Shown here one piece after another: positions 26,962 through 34,013 of a stretch of 34,013 nt of DNA. The position numbers and the translations under genes were made by a program. Position 1 is the stretch's first letter. Every line of letters starts with the position of its first letter. Below the pieces are notes generated by a model, which worked only from the letters and a program-made list of their open reading frames with translations, was not told the DNA's origin and ran no database searches. Source of the stretch: Pseudomonas sp. GM74 (GTDB lineage: Bacteria > Pseudomonadota > Gammaproteobacteria > Pseudomonadales > Pseudomonadaceae); contig NZ_AKJG01000038.1 in assembly GCF_000282455.1 (NCBI RefSeq), forward strand, positions 1-34,013. The letters run 5' to 3'.

Positions 26962-29100
26962 TTACACCCGGAACTGATCCATCAACTTCATCTGGTGGGT
27001 GGTCAGGGTGTTGAGCTGGCTGCTGATCTGCGCCGATTCGGTGGCTTGGCCGGTCAGGGTTTCGGTGACGGTGCGGATCGCCGAGACGTTGCGGTTGACC
27101 TCTTCGGCGACGGCGCTTTGCTGCTCGGCGGCGCTGGCGATTTGCAGGTTCATGTCGCTGATCACAGTGACCGCGTCGCTGATCTTGCCCAAGGCCTGGA
27201 CCGCCTGCTGGATCTGCCCGGCATTGCTGTGGGCCTGGGTCTGGCTTGAGTGCATGGTGGCGACCACGCCGCGGGTGCCGCTCTGGATGCGTTCGATCAC
27301 CAGGCGAATTTCTTCCACCGAATCCTGGGTACGCTTGGCCAGGTTGCGCACTTCATCGGCGACCACCGCAAAGCCACGACCGCTTTCACCGGCACGGGCG
27401 GCTTCGATGGCGGCGTTGAGCGCCAGCAGGTTGGTTTGTTCAGCGATGCTGCGAATCACCTCCAGCACCGAACCGATCTGCTCGCTGTTGACCGCGAGAG
27501 CTTCGACTTCGGTCACGGCCTTGCTGACTTCTTCGGCCAGTTGATTGATGTCGCGGGTGCTGCGCTCGATGATCGACATGCCGTCGCGGGCCGACTGGTC
27601 GGCACCTTTCGCCGCGTTGGCCGCGTTCGAGGCACTGTTGGCGACATCGTGGGCGGTGGCGCTCATTTCGTTGGACGCGGTGGCGACCTGGTCGATTTCG
27701 CGGAACTGCACCTGCATGCCTTCACTGGTCTGGCGGGCGATTTCCGAAGACTGGTCGGCGGTGCCGCGGGCATCGGTGATGCTTTGCTTGATCTGAGCGA
27801 TGGTCGGTTGCAGCTTGTCGAGGAAGCGGTTGAACCAGCTCACCAGTTCGCCCAGTTCGTCCTTCTTGCTGTAGTGCAGGCGCTGGGTCAGGTCGCCGTC
27901 GCCACTGGCAATTGCCTTGAGCATGTCGGCCACGCTGTTGATCGGGCGGGTCACGCCGGATGCGGTGAGCCACATCAGCAACAGCCCGAGCAGGCCGGCA
28001 ATCACCGCCACCGACAGCGTCTTGATCGTGCCGCTTTGCTGGGCATCGTCGAGTACCGCTTGCAGCTTCACCGAGTCGGCCAGCAGCACTTGTTTCGGCA
28101 GGTCGATCACCACGGCCCAGGCCTTGGCATCGCTGATCGGGCTGACCGGGTACACCGCGCGGATCAAGTCGCCTTGCTGGAGAATCTTCGGCGCGCCACT
28201 GGCGAGCAATTGCAGGATGTCCTTGCCATCGCCGCCCAGGGTGTCGCCGATGTTCTTGCCGACTTTGCCGGCATCGACACTGTAGGCGGCCAGCACGCCG
28301 GTGCCGGAAACGATGAGCATGTGCCCGGCACTGTTGAACAGGTCGCGCTGGGAGTCGACCGCCGCCGCTTGCAGGGCGTCGAGGGCGATGTCGATACCGA
28401 CCACGCCGATGGACTTGCCATCCACCAGCAGCGGCACGGAAATGGTGGTCATCAACATTTCCTTGTTGCCGACCGTATCGGCATAGGGGTCGAGCAGGCA
28501 GATACGCTTGCTGTCCCGAGGGCAGGTGTACCAGACGTTGTACGGCGTGCCGCTGAGGTTCAGGGTGGTTTTGGTCATGTCCTCCTCGACCATGATCGTG
28601 TTCAGCGTTTCGCCACCGGCACGGCTGAAGTAGGTGGCGAAACGACCGATCTCGTTGGACTGGCGCGCCGCGTCATCGACGAACTCGCTGTCCTTGCCGT
28701 CCAGGCCGTTGGGTTCGAACGCCAGCCAGATCCCCAGCACCTTGCTGTTGCGCTCGAAGGCGGTTTTCAGGCTCTGGTTCAACTCTTCACGCAGGGCGCC
28801 GGGCTCGAGCGAACGCTTGGCGGCCAGGTTGCGCATGTCCTGGATCTGGTCCGCCAGGGCAGTCACCACCGTCAGGGTTTCACCGAAGGTCTTCTGCACC
28901 CGCACCGCCTGCTCGGCGGCCTTGGCCTGCAGCAGGTCCTGCACACTGGCGGTGAGCATTCTGCTGCTGGAATCGCTGACCAGATCATCGTTCTGGTTGG
29001 TCTGGTAGATGTTCATGCCCACTATCAGGGCGACTACCCCCAGCAGGCACAGACCGGACAGCAGGACGATTTTCAGGCGGATGGACAGTGAGTCGAACAT
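26962..29100 (-). CDS. Methyl-accepting chemotaxis protein, dCache type
   Basis: A 712-aa chemoreceptor. The first membrane segment is at ~11-30. A large periplasmic domain (31-358) has the double-Cache length and the conserved [23 protein letters not shown] and [12 protein letters not shown]. The second membrane segment is at ~360-380, then HAMP (~381-435), then the long cytoplasmic coiled coil with the conserved tip [19 protein letters not shown] and FAVVADEVR. The C-terminus has no CheR-tethering pentapeptide. It should report a small ligand to CheA/CheW. TlpQ and McpU of other pseudomonads are similar in size, but I cannot assign a ligand: the sequence [13 protein letters not shown] near 190-202 differs from the usual amino-acid-binding motif. 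Confidence 0.92.
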   Translation of the reverse strand: MFDSLSIRLKIVLLSGLCLLGVVALIVGMNIYQTNQNDDLVSDSSSRMLTASVQDLLQAKAAEQAVRVQKTFGETLTVVTALADQIQDMRNLAAKRSLEPGALREELNQSLKTAFERNSKVLGIWLAFEPNGLDGKDSEFVDDAARQSNEIGRFATYFSRAGGETLNTIMVEEDMTKTTLNLSGTPYNVWYTCPRDSKRICLLDPYADTVGNKEMLMTTISVPLLVDGKSIGVVGIDIALDALQAAAVDSQRDLFNSAGHMLIVSGTGVLAAYSVDAGKVGKNIGDTLGGDGKDILQLLASGAPKILQQGDLIRAVYPVSPISDAKAWAVVIDLPKQVLLADSVKLQAVLDDAQQSGTIKTLSVAVIAGLLGLLLMWLTASGVTRPINSVADMLKAIASGDGDLTQRLHYSKKDELGELVSWFNRFLDKLQPTIAQIKQSITDARGTADQSSEIARQTSEGMQVQFREIDQVATASNEMSATAHDVANSASNAANAAKGADQSARDGMSIIERSTRDINQLAEEVSKAVTEVEALAVNSEQIGSVLEVIRSIAEQTNLLALNAAIEAARAGESGRGFAVVADEVRNLAKRTQDSVEEIRLVIERIQSGTRGVVATMHSSQTQAHSNAGQIQQAVQALGKISDAVTVISDMNLQIASAAEQQSAVAEEVNRNVSAIRTVTETLTGQATESAQISSQLNTLTTHQMKLMDQFRV

Positions 29101-29302
29101 AGGGCGAACTCGCGAATGGATGAAGTGTTGGCTGTGGGCCGTTGCGGCTCACTCGCTAAATCCATTTAGCGCCGATCAATGCACATCGGCGTGAAGGCCA
29201 GGTTACATGAATGGGGTACCGACGAACGGTAGTGGTTGAACGTTTGCGCAGAAAAATGTGCCGAAAATGCGGGTAAAAAGAGGAAAAAGCGTGGGGGGGA
29301 GT

Positions 29303-29413
29303 TCAGGTGGATTGAGGATGCGATTCCGGCCGTGACCAGATCCACAGGTTGCCCAGCCCCATCCCGGAAATTGCCAGGTAGATCGGCCAGCCGTGCTCGA
29401 GCGTCAGCAGCAT
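29303..29413 (-). CDS. Possible small membrane protein after mgsA
   Basis: The frame right after mgsA reads KLLLCASLMLLTLEHGWPIY and continues with one strongly hydrophobic segment to a stop at 29303. The only ATG gives 36 aa (29413); the hydrophobic part begins earlier, but the codon before it is GTA, so the start is unclear. Small one-segment proteins of this kind often follow conserved genes in Pseudomonas. This call is weak and could be a chance frame. Confidence 0.3.
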   Translation of the reverse strand: MLLTLEHGWPIYLAISGMGLGNLWIWSRPESHPQST

Positions 29414-29436
29414 CAGACTGGCACATAACAGAAGCT

Positions 29437-29901
29437 TTACGCGCGACCCTGCAAATAGCTCACGTAATCGGGAATCCGATGGGTATGCGCCTGATCCATC
29501 AACGGGCTGCTGAGCAGGTAGTCGGCGCTGCATTCGTTGCAGGCCACCGGGATGTTCCACACGGCCGCGACCCGCAGCAATGCCTTGATATCCGGGTCGT
29601 GGGGTTGTGGCTCGAACGGGTCCCAGAAGAACACCAGCATATCGACCCGTTGCTCGGCGATTTGCGCACCGAGCTGCTGGTCGCCACCCAGCGGACCACT
29701 GATCATGCTCTCCACGGGCAGGTCGAGGCGTTGTTGTAACAACAATCCCGTGGTGCCGGTGGCGACCAGATCATGCCGGGCCAGCCTGTCTTTCTGTCGT
29801 TCGGCCCAGTCCAGCAGGAACACCTTGCAGTGGTCATGGGCGACCAGGGCGATACGCTTGCGCGCCGCCAGGGTCTTTTGCGTAAAAGTAATGCCGATCA
29901 T
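29437..29901 (-). CDS. mgsA: Methylglyoxal synthase
   Basis: It turns dihydroxyacetone phosphate into methylglyoxal and phosphate, a bypass of lower glycolysis when sugar phosphates build up. The 154-aa protein has the family motifs ALVAHDHCK, ATGTTG, and SGPLGGDQQLGA with the catalytic Asp74 (Asp71 in E. coli), followed by FFWDP. The ATG at 29901 (MIGITFTQKTLAARK) gives the usual length; the longer upstream frame crosses a REP element and is rejected. It lies after gap on the same strand, which fits its role next to triose-phosphate metabolism. Confidence 0.95.
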   Translation of the reverse strand: MIGITFTQKTLAARKRIALVAHDHCKVFLLDWAERQKDRLARHDLVATGTTGLLLQQRLDLPVESMISGPLGGDQQLGAQIAEQRVDMLVFFWDPFEPQPHDPDIKALLRVAAVWNIPVACNECSADYLLSSPLMDQAHTHRIPDYVSYLQGRA

Positions 29902-29942
29902 TGATGCTGCTCCAGACGCCTGTGAGGTGTTGCAAATACCTG

Positions 29943-30025
29943 TGTAGGAGCTGCCGCAGGCTGCGATCTTTTGATCTTGTTTTTCAGCGAAGATCAAAAG
30001 ATCGCAGCCTGCGGCAGCTCCTACA
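29943..30025. repeat. Second REP family, 36-bp inverted arms
   Basis: TGTAGGAGCTGCCGCAGGCT... with its exact complement forms perfect 36-bp arms around an 11-base centre. The core differs from the other REP units in the window, so it is another family. It lies between the gap stop and mgsA. Confidence 0.9.
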
Positions 30026-30042
30026 GGTGGATAGGCAGCGCT

Positions 30043-31044
30043 TTACTCGGCGTTACACAGCGCCAGGCAGTTATCGAGCATGCGGTTGGAGAAGCCCCAC
30101 TCGTTGTCATACCAGGCCAGCACCTTGAGCAGCTTGCCGCTGGACTTGGTGTGGTTGGCGTCGAAGATCGACGACAGCGGGTTGTGGTTGAAGTCGCTGG
30201 AGACCAGCGGCAGGGTGTTGTAGCCAAGGATCTTCGAGTGCTGGCTGGCTTCTTTCATCAGCGCATTGACCTCATCGGCCGACGCTTCGCGCTTGAGCTG
30301 CACCGTCAGGTCCACCAGCGACACATTGATCACCGGTACGCGCACCGACATGCCGGTCAATTTGCCCGCCAGTTCCGGCAGCACCAGGCCCACCGCTTCG
30401 GCAGCACCGGTCTTGCTCGGGATCATGTTCTGGGTGGCCGAACGGGCGCGGTACGGATCGACGTGATAGACGTCGGTCAGGTGCTGATCGTTGGTGTAGG
30501 CGTGGATGGTGGTCATCAGCCCGCTTTCGATGCCCAGCTCGCGATGCAGCACCTGGGCCACCGGGGCCAGGCAGTTGGTGGTGCACGACGCGTTGGAAAT
30601 AATCTGGTGCGACTGGCGCAGAATGTCGTGGTTCACCCCGTAAACCACGGTAGCGTCGGCGCCTTTGGCCGGGGCCGAGATGATGACTTTGCGCGCGCCG
30701 GCCGTAATATGCGCGGCGGCCTTGGCCCGGTCGGTGAATAGACCGGTGCATTCGAACACTACATCAATCTTTTCCGCGGCCCAGGGCAGGTCGGCCGGGT
30801 TGCGGATGGCACTGACCGAAATGCGGTCGCCGTTGACCGTCAGGCTCTCCTGGTCGTGCTGGACATCGGCATCGAACGTGCCGTGAACGGTGTCGTACTT
30901 GAGCAGATGAGCATTGATCGCGCTGTCGCCAAGGTCGTTGATGGCAACGATCTGCAGATCCTGACGGTAGCCCTGGGTATAGAGTGCGCGCAGGACATTA
31001 CGGCCGATGCGGCCAAAACCATTGATTGCGATTCGAAGAGTCAT
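30043..31044 (-). CDS. gap: Glyceraldehyde-3-phosphate dehydrogenase, type I
   Basis: It oxidises glyceraldehyde-3-phosphate to 1,3-bisphosphoglycerate with NAD. The 333-aa protein starts [16 protein letters not shown], the Rossmann-fold GxGxxG. The catalytic Cys154 lies in [12 protein letters not shown] and its partner His181 in [10 protein letters not shown]. In pseudomonads this gap, next to edd and glk, serves the catabolic Entner-Doudoroff flow and is repressed by HexR. A HexR-type box lies between its promoter and the start codon. It is divergent from edd. Confidence 0.97.
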   Translation of the reverse strand: MTLRIAINGFGRIGRNVLRALYTQGYRQDLQIVAINDLGDSAINAHLLKYDTVHGTFDADVQHDQESLTVNGDRISVSAIRNPADLPWAAEKIDVVFECTGLFTDRAKAAAHITAGARKVIISAPAKGADATVVYGVNHDILRQSHQIISNASCTTNCLAPVAQVLHRELGIESGLMTTIHAYTNDQHLTDVYHVDPYRARSATQNMIPSKTGAAEAVGLVLPELAGKLTGMSVRVPVINVSLVDLTVQLKREASADEVNALMKEASQHSKILGYNTLPLVSSDFNHNPLSSIFDANHTKSSGKLLKVLAWYDNEWGFSNRMLDNCLALCNAE

Positions 31045-31067
31045 AGTGCGGCGCTACCGTCGTTTTG

Positions 31068-31082
31068 TTGTTGGAATTACAA
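31068..31082. promoter_or_regulatory. HexR-type operator of gap
   Basis: TTGTTGGAATTACAA fits TTGT-N7-ACAA, the pattern bound by HexR, which releases DNA on binding KDPG. It lies just after the -10 of the gap promoter and 24 bases before the gap start codon. Confidence 0.75.
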
Positions 31083-31109
31083 GATTATTCGTAAAAAAAT
31101 AGAAAACAA
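31082..31109 (-). promoter_or_regulatory. Candidate gap promoter
   Basis: On the minus strand TTGTTT (complement of 31104-31109) and TAATCT (complement of 31082-31087) are separated by 16 bases. The HexR-type box overlaps the downstream edge of the -10, which suits repression. Confidence 0.5.
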
Positions 31110-31129
31110 GCCTTTTTGATGGCAATATT

Positions 31130-31144
31130 TTGTTCGATCTACAA
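31130..31144. promoter_or_regulatory. HexR-type operator of edd
   Basis: TTGTTCGATCTACAA fits TTGT-N7-ACAA. It lies about 120 bases upstream of edd, so each of the divergent genes has its own box. Confidence 0.75.
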
Positions 31145-31264
31145 CGAGTGACCTGAATCAACTGGTCCGAATGGTCAAATAAACCGTCCGTCATCCCATC
31201 GACACCGGCCTTTGATCAGCATAGACAATCAGGTCGCCACATCCGTTAGCCTGGAGTTCTACAC

Positions 31265-33091
31265 ATGCATCCCCGCGTCCTTGAGGTCACTGAACGGCTT
31301 ATCGCCCGCAGCCGCGCCACGCGCGAGGCCTACCTTGCATTGATCCGCGGTGCGGCCAGCGACGGTCCGATGCGCGGCAAGCTGCAATGCGCCAACTTCG
31401 CCCATGGCGTGGCCGGTTGCGGCAGCGATGACAAGCACAGCCTGCGGATGATGAACTCCGCCAACATCGCGATAGTTTCGTCATATAACGACATGCTCTC
31501 GGCGCACCAGCCGTACGAAGTCTTCCCCGAACTGATCAAAAACGCCCTGCGCGAAATCGGCTCCGTCGGCCAGTTCGCCGGTGGCACGCCAGCCATGTGC
31601 GATGGGGTGACCCAGGGCGAGCCAGGCATGGAACTGAGCCTGCCGAGCCGCGAAGTGATCGCGTTGTCCACGGCCGTGGCGCTGTCTCACAACATGTTCG
31701 ATGGCGCGCTGCTGCTCGGCATCTGCGACAAGATCGTGCCGGGCCTGATGATGGGCGCGCTGCGCTTCGGCCATCTGCCGATGATCTTTGTGCCGGGCGG
31801 GCCGATGGTGTCGGGCATTTCCAACAAGCAGAAAGCCGACGTGCGCCAGAAGTACGCCGAAGGCAAGGCGACCCGCGAGGAGCTGCTGGAATCGGAAATG
31901 AAGTCCTACCACAGCCCTGGCACCTGCACCTTCTACGGCACCGCCAACACCAACCAGTTGCTGATGGAAGTCATGGGCCTGCACTTGCCGGGCGCGTCCT
32001 TCGTCAACCCGAACACGCCGTTGCGCGACGCCTTGACCCGCGAAGCCGCGCACCAGGTCACGCGCCTGACCAAGCAGAACGGTGACTTCATGCCGATCGG
32101 CGAAATCGTCGACGAGCGTTCCCTGGTCAACTCGATTGTCGCGCTGCACGCCACCGGCGGCTCGACCAACCACACCCTGCACATGCCGGCCATCGCCATG
32201 GCGGCGGGCATTCAGTTGACCTGGCAGGACATGGCCGACCTCTCCGAAGTCGTGCCGACCCTGAGCCACGTCTACCCGAACGGCAAGGCCGACATCAACC
32301 ACTTCCAGGCCGCGGGCGGCATGTCGTTCCTGATTCGCGAACTGCTGGAAGCCGGGCTGCTCCACGAAAACGTCAACACCGTGATGGGCCACGGCCTGAG
32401 CCGCTACACCCAGGAGCCGTTCCTCGACAATGGTCAGTTGGTCTGGCGTGAAGGCGTGACCGACAGCCTCGATGAAAGCATCCTGCGTCCGGTCGCCCGT
32501 GCGTTCTCGCCAGAGGGCGGCCTGCGGGTGATGGAAGGCAACCTCGGTCGCGGTGTGATGAAAGTCTCCGCCGTAGCCGTGGAAAACCAGATCGTCGAAG
32601 CGCCGGCCATGGTGTTCCAGGATCAGCAGGACCTGGCCGATGCGTTCAAGGCCGGTTTGCTGGAGAAGGATTTTGTCGCGGTGATGCGCTTCCAGGGTCC
32701 ACGCTCCAACGGCATGCCGGAGCTGCACAAGATGACGCCGTTCCTCGGCGTGCTGCAGGATCGCGGCTTCAAAGTCGCGCTGGTGACCGACGGGCGTATG
32801 TCCGGTGCGTCGGGGAAAATTCCGGCGGCCATTCATGTCAGCCCCGAAGCTTATGTCGGTGGCGCTTTGGCGCGGGTGCAAGAGGGCGATATCATCCGCG
32901 TCGATGGCGTCAAAGGCACCCTGGAACTCAAGGTGGACGCCGAAGAATTCGCAGCGCGCACACCGGCCAAGGGCCTGTTGGGTAACAACATCGGCACCGG
33001 TCGCGAGCTGTTCGGTTTCATGCGCATGGCCTTCAGCTCGGCGGAGCAGGGCGCCAGCGCCTTCACTTCTGCCCTGGAGACGCTTAATTGA
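31265..33091 (+). CDS. edd: 6-phosphogluconate dehydratase
   Basis: This iron-sulfur dehydratase makes KDPG from 6-phosphogluconate, the first step of the Entner-Doudoroff pathway. The 608-aa protein belongs to the IlvD/Edd family: [38 protein letters not shown] and [16 protein letters not shown], with cysteines that bind the cluster, and a C-terminal [23 protein letters not shown]. The start at 31265 gives [17 protein letters not shown]. Its TGA overlaps the glk start, so edd and glk are an operon. A HexR-type box lies upstream. Confidence 0.97.
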   Translation: MHPRVLEVTERLIARSRATREAYLALIRGAASDGPMRGKLQCANFAHGVAGCGSDDKHSLRMMNSANIAIVSSYNDMLSAHQPYEVFPELIKNALREIGSVGQFAGGTPAMCDGVTQGEPGMELSLPSREVIALSTAVALSHNMFDGALLLGICDKIVPGLMMGALRFGHLPMIFVPGGPMVSGISNKQKADVRQKYAEGKATREELLESEMKSYHSPGTCTFYGTANTNQLLMEVMGLHLPGASFVNPNTPLRDALTREAAHQVTRLTKQNGDFMPIGEIVDERSLVNSIVALHATGGSTNHTLHMPAIAMAAGIQLTWQDMADLSEVVPTLSHVYPNGKADINHFQAAGGMSFLIRELLEAGLLHENVNTVMGHGLSRYTQEPFLDNGQLVWREGVTDSLDESILRPVARAFSPEGGLRVMEGNLGRGVMKVSAVAVENQIVEAPAMVFQDQQDLADAFKAGLLEKDFVAVMRFQGPRSNGMPELHKMTPFLGVLQDRGFKVALVTDGRMSGASGKIPAAIHVSPEAYVGGALARVQEGDIIRVDGVKGTLELKVDAEEFAARTPAKGLLGNNIGTGRELFGFMRMAFSSAEQGASAFTSALETLN

Positions 33092-34013
33092 AACTGGCTT
33101 TGGTCGGTGACATCGGTGGGACCAACGCACGTTTCGCGTTGTGGAAAAACCAGCAGCTGGAGTCGGTCCAGGTGCTGGCAACGGCAGACTTCCCCAGCCC
33201 GGAAGAGGCGATCAGCCTCTACCTCAACGGTCTGGGGCTGGCGCCGGGTTCGATCGGTTCGGTGTGCCTGTCGGTGGCCGGTCCCGTCAGTGGCGATGAG
33301 TTCAAGTTCACCAACAATCACTGGCGTCTGAGCCGCAAGGGTTTCTGCCAGACCTTGCAGGTGGATCAACTGTTGCTGGTCAATGACTTCTCGGCCATGG
33401 CCCTGGGCATGACCCGTTTGCAGTCCGGCGAATTCCGCGTGGTCTGCGAAGGCACGCCGGAGCCGTTGCGCCCGGCGGTGGTGATTGGCCCGGGCACTGG
33501 CCTGGGCGTCGGCACCTTGCTCGATTTGGGCGAGGGCCGGTTTGCTGCGTTGCCGGGGGAGGGCGGTCACGTCGATCTGCCCCTGAGTAGCCCGCGTGAA
33601 ACCCAATTGTGGCAGCACATTTTCAACGAGATCGGCCATGTCAGCGCCGAAACGGCACTGAGCGGCGGCGGCTTGCCGCGTGTCTATCGGGCGATCTGCG
33701 CGGTGGACGGGCACACGCCTGTGCTCGACACGCCGGAAGCGATTACCGCTGCCGGACTGGCGGGCGACCCGATTGCCGTGGAAGTGCTTGAGCAGTTCTG
33801 CTGCTGGCTCGGTCGCGTGGCGGGCAACAACGTACTGACCACCGGTGGGCGCGGTGGCGTGTACATCGTGGGCGGGGTGATCCCGCGCTTTGCCGATTTC
33901 TTCCTCGAAAGCGGTTTCGCCCGGTGCTTCGCCGACAAGGGTTGCATGAGCGATTACTTCAAGGGGATTCCAGTGTGGCTGGTGACGGCGCCGTATTCGG
34001 GATTGATGGGGGC
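33088..34013 (+). CDS. glk: Glucokinase, 3' end outside window
   Basis: It phosphorylates glucose with ATP. The start is TTG at 33088, overlapping the edd stop by four bases (TTGA). The product begins [19 protein letters not shown], the phosphate-binding motif of bacterial glucokinases. It continues with [12 protein letters not shown], which holds the catalytic Asp, and [19 protein letters not shown] and [11 protein letters not shown]. The frame stays open to the window end after 308 codons; the family is about 320 aa, so only a short tail is missing. The rare start and overlap suggest translation coupled to edd. Confidence 0.94.
   Translation, partial: MKLALVGDIGGTNARFALWKNQQLESVQVLATADFPSPEEAISLYLNGLGLAPGSIGSVCLSVAGPVSGDEFKFTNNHWRLSRKGFCQTLQVDQLLLVNDFSAMALGMTRLQSGEFRVVCEGTPEPLRPAVVIGPGTGLGVGTLLDLGEGRFAALPGEGGHVDLPLSSPRETQLWQHIFNEIGHVSAETALSGGGLPRVYRAICAVDGHTPVLDTPEAITAAGLAGDPIAVEVLEQFCCWLGRVAGNNVLTTGGRGGVYIVGGVIPRFADFFLESGFARCFADKGCMSDYFKGIPVWLVTAPYSGLMG

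Noticed and set aside
27250..29091. 613-codon frame opposite the chemoreceptor gene
   Set aside because: It is an antisense shadow of a clear MCP; the His/Gln/Ala-rich translation is typical of such shadows.
29166..29426. 86-codon minus-strand frame after mgsA
   Set aside because: It overlaps the possible small membrane protein in another frame and its translation shows no coding character.

Overview
The window is chromosomal DNA of a Pseudomonas, most likely of the P. fluorescens group. This is inferred from gene content (cpoB-queE-queC-tRNA-Lys, nadA, a gcvHP-sdaA-gcvT operon with a GcsR-type regulator, arcDABC, gap/edd/glk of the Entner-Doudoroff pathway) and from many palindromic REP doublets built on the GTGGGAGCGAGCTTGCTCGC type core. 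Most of the window is conserved housekeeping metabolism.

Layout: 1-2081 holds the 3' end of cpoB, queE and queC (7-deazaguanine/queuosine precursors) and a tRNA-Lys(UUU). 2097-6454 is a 4.3-kb insert bounded by two 58-bp direct repeats that copy the tRNA-Lys terminator region. It carries a compact minus-strand operon: a terpene synthase-cytochrome P450 fusion, a SAM-dependent methyltransferase translationally coupled to it, and a type I IPP isomerase. This is the accessory, unusual part of the window and looks like a small terpenoid biosynthesis island in a known tRNA-Lys integration hotspot. 6652-8641 holds nadA, an RDD membrane protein and a cold-shock protein. 9045-17004 is the glycine cleavage/serine dehydratase operon (gcvH-gcvP-sdaA-gcvT) and its enhancer-binding regulator gcsR. 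Upstream of gcvH there is a readable sigma-54 promoter, an IHF-like site and three TGTAGCG-N4 type operator candidates.

17220-22564 is the arginine deiminase operon arcD-arcA-arcB-arcC plus a DUF5064 gene. A second, closely similar arcD (475 aa as well) lies divergently at 23009, overlapping an alkA-like DNA glycosylase. 25441-29100 holds a CoA-transferase-III family protein that seems to lack its catalytic Asp, and a 712-aa chemoreceptor. 29437-34013 holds methylglyoxal synthase, then gap divergent from edd-glk; both promoters of the last pair carry a TTGT-N7-ACAA HexR-type box. glk runs off the window end.

How it fits together: amino-acid catabolism (glycine/serine, arginine) and Entner-Doudoroff sugar metabolism are each kept with their local regulatory sites. 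The terpenoid island would draw IPP/DMAPP from the host pathway. Its IPP isomerase balances the C5 pool, the methyltransferase could decorate or pre-methylate a prenyl diphosphate or product, and the fusion enzyme would cyclise and oxidise. The cluster has no prenyl elongase, ferredoxin or ferredoxin reductase, so host enzymes must supply these functions.
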